Shown here: piece after piece, positions 45,458-55,867 of the stretch
Position numbering within the stretch: position 1 is the first letter of the stretch
Layout: each line of letters starts with the position of its first letter
Assembly (NCBI GenBank): GCA_963728475.1
Contig: CAVSKL010000001.1
Coordinates: forward strand, 372,001-436,000
Reading direction: 5' to 3'
DNA length: 64,000 nt
Source: CAVSKL01 sp963728475 [NCBI: Candidatus Eiseniibacteriota bacterium]
Lineage (GTDB): Bacteria > Eisenbacteria > RBG-16-71-46 > JABDJR01
Notes under the pieces: generated by a model
What the model saw: the letters and a program-made list of their open reading frames with translations, nothing else
Databases searched by the model: none
What the model was told of the DNA's origin: nothing
Program-made: the position numbers and the translations under genes

Positions 45458-46630
45458 CTACCTGGTGGTTTCCGGAACCGCGGCGGCCGGGCTCTCGTCC
45501 TCCGCCCGATCCGCCACCGTCTCCCAGAATCGCAGGCTCTCCTGGAGGAACTTCACCCCGGAGAGGGTGGACTCGGCGGCGGCGCTTCCGGCCTTGGCCG
45601 CCAGCCCCACGATCCGGTCGAGGATGCTGCCGCCCAGGCCGGCCACACCCCTGGCCGCCCGGGTGGTGCCGCGAACCGCGCCGTCCATCATGAGCTTGCG
45701 CGTCATGTTGGCGATCCGCGCCGAGCCCCGGCCGACCACGCTCCCCAGGAGCATGGCGGCTTCCATAGAAGCGCTCCGGGCCACCGCCCGCCGGTCGCCC
45801 CCGATCCGGATTCCGCAGTAGCGGCGGGCCAGGATACCGATCCGGAGGGTCAGCAACGCGTTCGCCGAGCCGTCCAGGAGGCTGGTCACGAGCAAGGACA
45901 CCAGCGGGCTGGCCCCCGCCACCGGAATGAACCCGGTGATCCCCGCGGTGACCGGAGCGCCCAGTACCGCCAGCACCTCGCTGTCCTGGATCTCGCCGGC
46001 GGCGAAGGCCGACGCGCCCACGTTCGCGTAGAGCGCCCAGAGTTCCCGCGGCCGGGGGCGCTGGTAGTAGATCACCGCCACTTCCTTGATCATCCGCACC
46101 TGGGCCGAGAGGACGATGGCGGTGTCCAGACGCCCGCTCTGCGAGACCGCGGTGGCGGTGAAGACCGCGGCCGCGTGGCGGGCGATCACTTCCTGGGCGC
46201 GGGCGTCCAGGTACTCGAGAGCGCCCTGGACCTCCGTCTCCAGGGAACCCGGGCCGGCCTCGGGCCGGCGCGCGGAGCCCCGGTCCCGCACCACCGCCTC
46301 CAGCCCGTCATAACCGGGGTAGCCGGTCCTCAAGAGCAGGTTTCCCCGGAGCCGGCGGGCGTAGCGGCGCACGAACCGCTCCCACTCGGGACCGCGGTCG
46401 CGGCCGGGGCGGACCAGCGCTCCGGGGAGACGGGCCACCTGGACGACGGGCACCACCACCACCAGGCCCACCCCCAGCGCCATCAACGCCAGGACGGCGA
46501 TCCCGAGAACCGGGCTCACCGCGGCGGCCTGGCGATAGACCACCAGTCCGGAACCCGCCAGGCCGATCACCGCCAGGATGGCGAGGCCGGTCAATACCGG
46601 AAGCACGACGGTCCTGAGCGTCTTCAGCAT
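45458..46630 (-). CDS. DUF697/YcjF-like membrane protein
   Basis: 390 residues. Two N-terminal helices (VLPVLTGLAILAVIGLAGSG and VLGIAVLALMALGVGLVVVV), then a DUF697-type region: ATAVSQSGRLDTAIVLSAQV, MIKEVAVIYYQRPRPRELWA, and a hydrophobic hairpin TAGITGFIPVAGASPLVSLL. The rest is an Ala/Gly-rich amphipathic stretch. Relatives are associated with GTPases, but none is next to it. It begins seven bases after the glycosyltransferase upstream, so the two are likely co-transcribed. Confidence 0.72.
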   Translation of the reverse strand: MLKTLRTVVLPVLTGLAILAVIGLAGSGLVVYRQAAAVSPVLGIAVLALMALGVGLVVVVPVVQVARLPGALVRPGRDRGPEWERFVRRYARRLRGNLLLRTGYPGYDGLEAVVRDRGSARRPEAGPGSLETEVQGALEYLDARAQEVIARHAAAVFTATAVSQSGRLDTAIVLSAQVRMIKEVAVIYYQRPRPRELWALYANVGASAFAAGEIQDSEVLAVLGAPVTAGITGFIPVAGASPLVSLLVTSLLDGSANALLTLRIGILARRYCGIRIGGDRRAVARSASMEAAMLLGSVVGRGSARIANMTRKLMMDGAVRGTTRAARGVAGLGGSILDRIVGLAAKAGSAAAESTLSGVKFLQESLRFWETVADRAEDESPAAAVPETTR

Positions 46631-46637
46631 GGGGGAA

Positions 46638-47984
46638 TCATAGCGGATCGGGCCCCGGCCCCCGTGGACCGGGTTCGGGCCGCGAGCCGCGGCCGGTGCG
46701 CCGCTCCATCCATATCTGGACCGGGATCAGGATCAATACCGGAACGTACTCCACCGCCTTCAGGGCCATGCTCTCGGACCAGACCCCCTGCGCCTTGAAC
46801 AGGGGGAGCGGCGCGTAGGCCGCGATCGCCGTCACCGTCCAGAGCCACCACGCCGGTTGCCCCAGGACCAGCGCCGCCGGGAGGAGCCAGAGCACGTACC
46901 ATGGATGCACCACCGGCGAGACCAGAAGCAGCGCCCCCGCCGACCACGAGAACACCGACGGCCACGGCCGCCGGAGGGCCACGACCAGTAGCCAGACCAG
47001 GCCGGTCACCGCCGCGCCCCAGGTCTTGGCCATCTTGAGCCCATGCTCCACCGGCGTCGTCGGGTGGTAGAGGAGCCGGAAGAGGAAATCGTTGGAGCGC
47101 CACTTGGCCACGAAGAACCGCAGGCTTCCGAACGGGTCCACCCCGTGCAGATGAAACGGGGCGTAGAGCGCGACCACGACCGCGGGCAACAGGAGCCACT
47201 TCCAGCGGAGCCTCGGGAAGAGGACGGGCAACGCCGCGAAGGGAAGGAACTTCACGAGCCCGGCCAGGGTCAGGGCCAGGCCTCCACGCAGATACCGCCC
47301 GGTTCCCCACGCCGCCAGCGCCGCGCAGAAAAGCAACATCCCCACCGCATCGGAGTGGCCGTTGCCCGCGAACTCCACGATCACCAGCGGGTGCCACAGG
47401 TACGCCACCACCAGGGTCCGCGGCCGCCCCCACGCCCGCAACGCCCGCATGAGGAAGAAGCCCGCCCCCAGGTCGCAGGCCGCCGCGAAGACCTTCCAGG
47501 CCGCCACCGTGGACGAGACCCACGACACCGCCGCGAAGCAGAGCTGCAGGACGGGGGGGTAGATCGTGGGAAGCTGGACGTTGTTGATGAGCGGCCGGAG
47601 CCCGTCCTTGAGATACGCCAGCTCGGGGGCGGTGGGGGCGTAGCGGTAGGGGTTGACGCCGTGGAGGAGCACCCGCCCGTCCCACAGGTACCGGTACAGG
47701 TCGTCGCTCAGGGTGGGGAGGGCGGCCGAAGCGAGCACGCGGAAGACCACCGCGCCCGCCCAGATGAGGGCGAGGAGCCGCCTCTCCGAGGCCTCGGAGA
47801 AGGAGGCGGGAGCGCCGGGAAGAAAAAGCCGGCGCAGCCCTCCCCAAGCCGCCGCTCCATAGGCCACAATGAGGAGTCCGTAGACCGGGGCGAATCGCGC
47901 GAAATCGCGCCCCCAATCGGGAATGCCCAGGAGCACGGCATAGAGCCCCGCCGACACCAGCCCCGCGATCCACAACCGACGCAT
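46638..47984 (-). CDS. GT87-like (polyprenyl-phosphate sugar-dependent) membrane glycosyltransferase
   Basis: 448 residues with about ten membrane helices. The GT-C type loop with acidic residues is in TLSDDLYRYLWDGRVLLHGV (DD near the first outer loop) followed by NPYRYAPTAPEL; further landmarks are WHPLVIVEFAGNGHSDAVGM and PVVHPWYVLWLLPA. It resembles DUF2029/mannosyltransferase-type enzymes that use lipid-linked sugars on the outer face. The ATG at 47982-47984 lacks a clear binding site, and lies only 10 bases from the divergent pyk start. Confidence 0.75.
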   Translation of the reverse strand: MRRLWIAGLVSAGLYAVLLGIPDWGRDFARFAPVYGLLIVAYGAAAWGGLRRLFLPGAPASFSEASERRLLALIWAGAVVFRVLASAALPTLSDDLYRYLWDGRVLLHGVNPYRYAPTAPELAYLKDGLRPLINNVQLPTIYPPVLQLCFAAVSWVSSTVAAWKVFAAACDLGAGFFLMRALRAWGRPRTLVVAYLWHPLVIVEFAGNGHSDAVGMLLFCAALAAWGTGRYLRGGLALTLAGLVKFLPFAALPVLFPRLRWKWLLLPAVVVALYAPFHLHGVDPFGSLRFFVAKWRSNDFLFRLLYHPTTPVEHGLKMAKTWGAAVTGLVWLLVVALRRPWPSVFSWSAGALLLVSPVVHPWYVLWLLPAALVLGQPAWWLWTVTAIAAYAPLPLFKAQGVWSESMALKAVEYVPVLILIPVQIWMERRTGRGSRPEPGPRGPGPDPL

Positions 47985-47994
47985 TCGGAGAACG

Positions 47995-49424
<1,430 letters not shown>

Positions 49425-49428
<4 letters not shown>

Positions 49429-50120
49429 GTGCGCGGGTCGCGTTCGGGCTCTTCGCCAAGCCGGCGGTGGCGGGGCAGGTCAAGACCCGCCTCTGCCCGC
49501 CCCTCACCCCGTCCCAGGCCGCCGAACTCTACCGGGCGTTCCTCATCGACACTGCGTGCGCGCTGGAGGCGACCGGCTTTCGCTGGGGCGTCTTCTCCCC
49601 CGACCCCGGCGCCCAGCGGGCGGGCTGGCCGGAGGCGGCGCCGGCCCCCGGGTTCTGGCGGAAGCAGAACGGTAACGATCTGGGAGAGCGCATGTTGGGA
49701 GCGATCCGGGACCTCGCCGTGGACGGCTCCGAGGGCTCGATCCTGGTGGGCAGCGACCATCCCAGCGTGCCGGTGGAGAAGTTGCGGCGGGGGGCGGAGC
49801 TGGTGACCGGGGCCGACCTGGTGCTGGGACCGGCGCTGGACGGCGGCTACTACCTGATCGGGATGCGCGCGCCGAGGCCTCGGGTGTTCCAGGAGGTGCC
49901 CTGGAGCACCCCGGCGGTGCTCCCCACCACCCTCGACCGCATCCGGGAGGAGCGGCTGAGCGCGCGGTTCCTGGACCCCTGGTACGATGTCGACGACGCG
50001 GGGGACCTGCGCTTCCTGCGCAACCACCTCGAGGCCCTGGCTCTGGAGCGGGGCGAGGCCGCCCCCTGCCCGCACACCCGGGCGGTGCTGGCCGCGCTTT
50101 CCCTGGAGAAGATTCGTTGA
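49425..50120 (+). CDS. DUF2064 / TIGR04282-type nucleotidyl- or glycosyltransferase
   Basis: 231 residues. GTG start overlaps the pyk stop. GT-A type fold with GLFAKPAVAGQVKTRLCPPL at the N-terminus, GSILVGSDHPSVPVEKL (an SD-P-x-V substrate loop), and LVLGPALDGGYYLIGM, ending near WYDVDDAGDLRFLRNHL. CofC/MobA-related family; substrate unknown. Its stop overlaps the TTG of the following small gene. Confidence 0.85.
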
Positions 50121-50392
50121 CCGGTTTGGAGAACGCGCTCTTCCCCACCTTCGAGGTGCTGATGGGCATCGCGATGGTGACCTCCATCGTGGGCTGGTTC
50201 CTGCGCTCCCCCGAGCACCCGGGCTCGGGCGTTCCCGCCGGGGGAAGGCGGTTCTGGCTGGTGCGCCCCCCCCGGGGCCTCCGCGCCTGGTACCGGGGCC
50301 CGGGGTTCTGGTTCATGTGGGCGGGGAATGTGACCTGGAACCTGGGCGCGGCGGTGGGAATCGTGTGGCTGGTGCTGGCCGTCCTCAGGTGA
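50117..50392 (+). CDS. Small membrane protein of unknown function
   Basis: 91 residues. TTG start 50117 overlaps the previous stop (TTGA); GGAGAAG lies just upstream. Two hydrophobic helices, FEVLMGIAMVTSIVGWFL near the start and WNLGAAVGIVWLVLAVL at the end, with an Arg/Trp/Gly-rich loop between (GFWFMWAGNV). No family recognised. The double overlap with the previous gene supports that it is real. Confidence 0.55.
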   Translation: MTGLENALFPTFEVLMGIAMVTSIVGWFLRSPEHPGSGVPAGGRRFWLVRPPRGLRAWYRGPGFWFMWAGNVTWNLGAAVGIVWLVLAVLR

Positions 50393-50561
50393 CCCGGACG
50401 CCACCGCCCCGGCGGGCCGATTTCGACCACTTTCCATTTAGTTGCGCCCCAAGCGATTGCGCCCCGCGTTCCCACTTCCGGTGTTGCCCGCAACCCTCCC
50501 GAACCGGTATCCTCCGGCGTCTCGATTGCCGGCCGCCCCCGCCGGCACGACGCCCAGCATC

Positions 50562-51965
50562 ATGAAACCCATCATCGTCCCCCGCGCCAAACATCCCATC
50601 TCCCGGAAGCTCATCGATCCGGATGCGCTCAAGGTCATGTACCGGCTCCTGAAGGCCGACTACCGCGCGTACCTGGTCGGGGGGGGCGTGCGCGACCTGC
50701 TCCTGGGGCGGACCCCCAAGGACTTCGACATCGGCACCGACGCCCACCCCCACCAGATCAAGAAGCTCTTCCGGAACTGCCGGCTGGTGGGGCGCCGCTT
50801 CCGCCTCGCCCACGTGCACTTCGGCGACAAGATCATCGAGGTCTCGACCTTCCGCCGCCGGGCCGAGTTCGAGGAGGGGGAGAACGCCGACCCCCTCATC
50901 CGCTCCGACAACACCTTCGGCACCCCGGAAGAGGACGCGCTGCGCCGCGATTTCACCATCAACGGCCTCTTCTACGATCTGGAGACCTTCTCGGTCCTCG
51001 ACTACATCGGCGGGATCGAGGATCTGCAGAAGCGGCTCATCCGGAGCATCGGCGACCCCGACGAGCGGATCCAGGAGGACCCGGTCCGGATCATCCGCGC
51101 CATCAAGTTCGCGGCCCGGCTGGGATTCGAGATCGACGCGCCGGTGTGGGAGGCCATGGCCCGGCACGTGGACGACATCCACAAGTGCGCCAAGGCGCGG
51201 GTGCTGGAGGAGATCTACCGGCTGCTCCGGGGAGGCGCCGCCGGGGCCTCGTTCCAGCTCATGCAGGAGTGCGGGCTGTTGCACGAGCTGCTCCCCGAAG
51301 TGGACGGGTACCTGGAGGAGAATCGGGCCCGGAACGAACACGGGGACGCGCTCCTCTGGCAGTACCTCTCCACCCTCGACGACCTGAAGGCGGACGGGGT
51401 GGAACCGGCGAATCCGCTCCTCCTGGGCGCGCTGGCCGTGCACCTGACCGGGGTGGCGGTGGGGCAGCCCCGCGACCACGAGCCCAACCCCGGCGAACTC
51501 GGCACGCAGGTGGACGAACTCACCCGCGAATGGATGGCCCGGCTGGGCGTGGCCCGCCGCGACCGCGAGCGCCTGGCCCACATGCTCCGTTCGCAGCCGC
51601 GCTTCACCCGGCCCCGGGGCCGCCGTTTCCGCCCCCGCAGCTTTGTGACCAAGCACTACTACCGGGACGCGGAAGCGCTGTTCGCCCTGGGAGTGCGAGC
51701 CTCCGGCGAGGAACTCGACACCCTCGCCCGCTGGCAGTCGCTCCATGAGCAGGCCGGAGGGATCGACGCAGTCGAGGAAACGCCCGCCTCGGAGAGCCCC
51801 GCGCGCGGCCGCCGGGGACGCCGCCGCCGCCGGCGCTCGCACGGCGGAGAAGCCCCCGCCACCGAAGCGCCCCCCGCCGAGGCCCCGGAAAAGGCCGCCG
51901 AAGCCGGTGAAGAGGGGACCGGCCGCCGCCCCCGCCGGCGCCGCCGCCGGCACCGCAAGCGCTAG
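50562..51965 (+). CDS. pcnB: Poly(A) polymerase / CCA-adding-type nucleotidyltransferase
   Basis: Adds A tails to RNA 3' ends, which promotes decay; the family is close to tRNA CCA-adding enzymes. ATG 50562. 467 residues. Motifs: YLVGGGVRDLLLGRTPKDFD (nucleotidyltransferase with DFD metal ligands), RRDFTINGLFYDLE, IGDPDERIQEDPVRIIRAIK (RxxR nucleotide-recognition helix) and the HD-like C-terminal helices. The last 60 residues are an Arg/Glu/Ala tail ending RRPRRRRRRHRKR, as in PcnB proteins that bind RNA. It could also serve as the A-adding enzyme of a split system. Confidence 0.88.
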   Translation: MKPIIVPRAKHPISRKLIDPDALKVMYRLLKADYRAYLVGGGVRDLLLGRTPKDFDIGTDAHPHQIKKLFRNCRLVGRRFRLAHVHFGDKIIEVSTFRRRAEFEEGENADPLIRSDNTFGTPEEDALRRDFTINGLFYDLETFSVLDYIGGIEDLQKRLIRSIGDPDERIQEDPVRIIRAIKFAARLGFEIDAPVWEAMARHVDDIHKCAKARVLEEIYRLLRGGAAGASFQLMQECGLLHELLPEVDGYLEENRARNEHGDALLWQYLSTLDDLKADGVEPANPLLLGALAVHLTGVAVGQPRDHEPNPGELGTQVDELTREWMARLGVARRDRERLAHMLRSQPRFTRPRGRRFRPRSFVTKHYYRDAEALFALGVRASGEELDTLARWQSLHEQAGGIDAVEETPASESPARGRRGRRRRRRSHGGEAPATEAPPAEAPEKAAEAGEEGTGRRPRRRRRRHRKR

Positions 51966-52061
51966 CCCCCCCGCTCGACGGCCCCGCCCCCGCCCCAGGT
52001 GCTACCATTCCGGAATGAATACCGGTTCTGAAGGCGGGGCGCCGGGGCGGAGGCGGCGGGG

Positions 52062-52886
52062 ATGAAGACGGGAAGGCCGGGCACTCGCCCGGTGGCCGCG
52101 AACCCCGGGATCTTCCGGCGGGTGGCGGAGCTGTTCGAGCGGCGGATCCCGTCGGTCCTGGTAACGGTCACCGAGGCCTCGGGGAGCGCCCCCGGTAAGG
52201 CCGGGTCCAAGCTGGTGGTCACCGCCGACACCATCTTCGGCACCGTGGGGGGCGGCCGCGTGGAGAATGCGGCCATCGCCCACGCCCGCGAACTCCTGGG
52301 CCGGTTCCTAGGGCCGGAACTCACGCGCATCGACGTGGTCCAGGACCTGGGCATGTCCTGCGGAGGGAGCATGAACCTCCTCTACGAACCCATGACCCCG
52401 CCGCCGAGGCTCGTGATCTTCGGGGCGGGCCACCTATCCAAACCGCTCTGCGCCATGGCCGCATTGGCCGGGTTCGACGTGACCGTCTGCGACGAGCGCG
52501 AGGAGTGGCTCACCGCCGAGCGCTTTCCCGACGCCAAGGAACGCATCCTCGCCTCCTGGGAGGTGGCGGTGGAGCAGGCCGGGATCGACGGGCAGACCTT
52601 CGTGGCCTCGGTCTCGCCCGGCCACGCCTTCGACAAGCGGGTGGTGAAGACGGTGGTGGAGAAGGGGCTCACCCCCCGCTACCTGGGGGTGATCGGGAGC
52701 CGCCGCAAGGGCGTCCTCTTCCGCCAGGAGCTGGTGGCCGAGGGCATGAACCCGAAGACCGTGGCCGCGCTCCACATCCCCATGGGGCTCAACATCGGCG
52801 CGGTGGACCCACGCGAGATCGCGGTGGCGGTGGTGGCGGAGCTGGTGGCGGAACTCCGGAGCGGCGGCGAGGTGGCCTCGTGGTGA
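52062..52886 (+). CDS. XdhC/CoxI-family molybdenum hydroxylase maturation protein
   Basis: Chaperone that sulfurates and inserts the molybdenum cofactor into xanthine-dehydrogenase-type enzymes. 274 residues. ATG 52062 with GGAGG upstream. N-terminal XdhC motif: PSVLVTVTEASGSAPGKAGS and VVQDLGMSCGGSMNLLYEP (CGG). The C-terminal Rossmann half has LVIFGAGHLSKPLCAMAALA and ends with IPMGLNIGAVDPREIAVAVV. It opens a five-gene cluster of purine/selenium-type catabolism; no hydroxylase subunit is in the window. Confidence 0.9.
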   Translation: MKTGRPGTRPVAANPGIFRRVAELFERRIPSVLVTVTEASGSAPGKAGSKLVVTADTIFGTVGGGRVENAAIAHARELLGRFLGPELTRIDVVQDLGMSCGGSMNLLYEPMTPPPRLVIFGAGHLSKPLCAMAALAGFDVTVCDEREEWLTAERFPDAKERILASWEVAVEQAGIDGQTFVASVSPGHAFDKRVVKTVVEKGLTPRYLGVIGSRRKGVLFRQELVAEGMNPKTVAALHIPMGLNIGAVDPREIAVAVVAELVAELRSGGEVASW

Positions 52887-52944
52887 CGCCGCAACCGCGC
52901 CGCGGACGCTCCACCGGCGCCCGCCCGGCCGGAGCGGCACTGCG

Positions 52945-53522
52945 ATGATCGCCGCCGTCGTCCTCGGGGCGGGCCTGGGCCGGCGGATGGGCGGCCTCCC
53001 CAAGGCGCTCCTGGAGCGGGACGGACTCACCTACCTGGAACGCGCCGCCCGCGCGTGCCGCGAGGGGGGTTGCGACCCGGTCTACGCGGTGACCAGCCCC
53101 GAGGCCCCCGGCCTGGAGGAGCTGGCCCTGGCCCTGGGGCTCCGTTCCCTTCCCAATCCCGATCCCGAGCGGGGCATGTTCTCGAGCGTGGTGGAGGGCC
53201 TCGGCGAAGCCCTCGCCGCCACTCCCCCGCCCGAGGCCTTCTTGCTCTTCCCGGTGGACCACCCTCTGGTCGCCTCCGCTACCGTGCGGGCGCTGGTGGC
53301 CGCCCGGGATCCGGCGGGGGCGGCGTGGGTCCGGCCGGTGTGCGCCGGCCGCGGCGGACACCCGATCGTGGTGGAGCGGGTCTGCGCGGAGCGGCTGGCG
53401 GCGCTCGATCCGCGCCTGACCCTGCGCGAGGCGCTCCGGGCGGCGGGAGGCCCCCCCGGGACCTGATCGTGGCCGATCCCGGGGTGCTCCGGAACGTGAA
53501 CACCCCCGCCGACCTGGTCTGA
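52945..53522 (+). CDS. MocA-like molybdopterin nucleotidyltransferase, frameshifted near the C-terminus
   Basis: About 192 residues if corrected. N-terminus AAVVLGAGLGRRMGGLPKAL, centre LLFPVDHPLVASATVRALVA (metal-binding D-H-P). The first frame stops at 53464 right after a run of seven Cs (53451-53457); the next frame supplies the family's ending, DLIVADPGVLRNVNTPADLV. One extra C would restore a single gene. Known MocA makes the cytosine dinucleotide cofactor used by XdhC-dependent hydroxylases, which fits its place directly after the XdhC-like gene. Confidence 0.8.
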
Positions 53523-53679
53523 CTCCGCGGCGGGCCGGCGGCGAAAACCGACCGGAAGAATCGGGAATGCCGGCCCCGGGACGTCACGCGATTCCGAGGC
53601 GATCCCATCCGCGGCCACGAGCCCTTTCCCGGATTTCAGCTCGCTCTTACCCCGCGGTATTTGCGAGAATGGCCTGCTC

Positions 53680-55728
53680 ATGGCAGAACTCGCACCGCAT
53701 CCATTTCCGGCACTGGTGACCCGCATGTTCCGCGAGCTGGAGCGGAACCAGAGCATCTTCGACCTTCCCCGGGTCCGGTTCTTCACCGGCGACCCCGAGC
53801 GCGACTTCTCCGTCCGCTTTCACGGGAAGACCGCCTCCAGCCCCCTCGGCCCCGCCGCCGGCCCCCAGACCCAGATGGCCCAGAACATCGTGCTGTCGTG
53901 GCTGGGGGGCTCGCGGATCCTGGAGCTGAAGACGGTCCAGGTCCGGGACGACCTCGCGATTCCCCGCCCCTGCATCGACATGCAGACGGTGGGGCTGAAC
54001 GCGGAATGGTCGCAGGAGCTGAAGCTGGAGGAGTCGCTCGAGGAGTACGTGAAGGGGGCCATGCTGGTGGAGATGCTCCGCGGGAGCGGCGCGATCCCGC
54101 TCGTTCCCGGTTTCGAGCACGTCCTCTACGACACGAGCGTGGGCTATGACCTGGCCGGGATCCGGAGCGAGCCCGTGGGGGCCTTCCTCGACGGCATGCG
54201 GGACGCGCGCCCGGCGGTCGAGCGCCTGCGGGCGGCGATCCCCGGGGAGTTCAAGGCGCTCCGCGACCTGGACTTCCCGGTCCGGCTCTCCGACACGGTG
54301 ACGCTGAGCACCTTTCACGGCTGCCCGCCGGAGGAGATCGAGGGGATCATCACCTACCTCATGCGGGAGCGCGGGCTGAACTGCATCGTCAAGTTCAATC
54401 CCATGCTCCTGGGACCGGCCGAGACCCGGCATCTCCTCCACGATGTCCTCGGCTACACCGATATCCGCGTCCCCGAAAGCGCGTTCGAGCGCGACACCAA
54501 GTGGGAGCAGGCGGTGGAGATGGTGGAGCGCCTGGAGCGCACCGCCGGGGAACTCGGCCTGGGCTTCGGGGCCAAGTTCTCCAACACCCTCATCGTGGAG
54601 AACACCAAGGGGTTCCTTCCCGTTACCGAGCGGGAGGTCTACCTCTCGGGCGCCCCCCTCCACGTCCTGGCCGTGCATCTGGTGGCGAGGTTCCGGGAGC
54701 GGTTCGGCGACCGGATCCCGATCTCGTTCGCGGCGGGGATCGAGTGGCAGAATTTCGCGGACACGGTGGCGCTGGGGCTGGCCCCGGTCACCGTATGCAG
54801 CGATCTTCTCAACCCCCAGGGCTACGGACGGCTCGCCAGCTACCACCGGGACCTCACCCGCCGGATGAAGGAGACCGGGTCGGGCACGCTGGACGAGTTC
54901 GTGATCCGCGCCCAGGGCCACGCCGAGGCCGCGCTGGAGCGGGCCGGATTCGATCCCGGCCGGCGCGAGCGGTGCGCCCGGGCCCTGGCGGAGAACGGGG
55001 ACCTCCGGGCCGCCGCCGGGGACGGGTTCGACCGCTGGGTGAGCGAGGCCAAGCTCCTCAACACCGCGAGCTACGCGGCCTCGGTGGACCGCAATCCGCG
55101 TTACGCCCGGGCACGGAACAGCAAACCCCCCAGGAAGATCGGGCGAACGCTCAAGCTCTTCGACTGCCTCACCTGCGACAAGTGCGTGCCGGTCTGCCCC
55201 AACGACGCCAACTTCACCCTCCGGCTTCCCGAGCGCGAGATCCCGGTGGTGCGGATCCGGCGGAACGGCGCGGGCTGGACCTGGAACGAGGAGGGGCGGA
55301 CCGCGCTCGGCGAGGACCACCAGATCGCCAACTTCGCCGACTTCTGCAACGAGTGCGGCAACTGCGACGTGTTCTGCCCCGAGGACGGCGGCCCCTACGT
55401 CCTCAAGCCCCGGTTCTTCGGCTCCGAGGAAAGCTGGCGCGCCTTCGGCCGCGACGGGTTCTTCCTGGCCCGCACCGGCGCCGGACATCGCATGCGGGGG
55501 AGGTTCGGGGGCCGGGAGTTCACCCTGGAGGCCGCCGGCGGCTGGATCCGCTTTCAGGGGGCGGACTTCGACGTCCGCTTCCGCCCGGAATCCCCGGCGG
55601 GGACGATCGAGGGGTCGGGGCCCGAGGAGATCGATCTCACCTGCTGCCACATCATGGACGCGCTCCGGCGCGGGGTGCTGGATCCGGCCCGCGTGAACGC
55701 GGTCAACATCCTGGTCGAAACCATGTAA
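53680..55728 (+). CDS. YgfK-like putative selenate/dihydropyrimidine-type reductase, lacking the FAD/NAD(P) module
   Basis: 682 residues, against about 1,030 for E. coli YgfK. The N-terminal ~450 residues form the dihydroorotate-dehydrogenase-like domain (PLGPAAGPQTQMAQNIVLSW, LSTFHGCPPEEIEGIITYLM, KFNPMLLGP). It then passes directly to a ferredoxin-like region: CLTCDKCVPVCPN (about 496-508) and CNECGNCDVFCPED (about 556-569), two [4Fe-4S] sites. The GltD-like FAD/NAD(P) domain that lies between them in YgfK is absent. Family role: uncertain, linked to selenium-dependent purine hydroxylation. Here an external flavoprotein would be needed. Confidence 0.85.
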   Translation: MAELAPHPFPALVTRMFRELERNQSIFDLPRVRFFTGDPERDFSVRFHGKTASSPLGPAAGPQTQMAQNIVLSWLGGSRILELKTVQVRDDLAIPRPCIDMQTVGLNAEWSQELKLEESLEEYVKGAMLVEMLRGSGAIPLVPGFEHVLYDTSVGYDLAGIRSEPVGAFLDGMRDARPAVERLRAAIPGEFKALRDLDFPVRLSDTVTLSTFHGCPPEEIEGIITYLMRERGLNCIVKFNPMLLGPAETRHLLHDVLGYTDIRVPESAFERDTKWEQAVEMVERLERTAGELGLGFGAKFSNTLIVENTKGFLPVTEREVYLSGAPLHVLAVHLVARFRERFGDRIPISFAAGIEWQNFADTVALGLAPVTVCSDLLNPQGYGRLASYHRDLTRRMKETGSGTLDEFVIRAQGHAEAALERAGFDPGRRERCARALAENGDLRAAAGDGFDRWVSEAKLLNTASYAASVDRNPRYARARNSKPPRKIGRTLKLFDCLTCDKCVPVCPNDANFTLRLPEREIPVVRIRRNGAGWTWNEEGRTALGEDHQIANFADFCNECGNCDVFCPEDGGPYVLKPRFFGSEESWRAFGRDGFFLARTGAGHRMRGRFGGREFTLEAAGGWIRFQGADFDVRFRPESPAGTIEGSGPEEIDLTCCHIMDALRRGVLDPARVNAVNILVETM

Positions 55729-55867
55729 TATCAGTAGCCTGTCCGCGCAGCGGACCGAGGACGGAATTGTCCGAAACGGCCGGCGCCGGTCACGGGGCCG
55801 GCCTCGACGTAGCCGGGCAGATGGGCCGTGACGGGGCCGGCGGCGACTCCAGAAGGGAGCGGGAGGC

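Noticed and set aside
53464-53466. TGA in the MocA-like gene as a selenocysteine codon, given the Se-type cluster
   Set aside because: Reading through in the same frame gives no family sequence, whereas shifting one base after the C run restores the MocA ending. No SECIS-like hairpin was evident.
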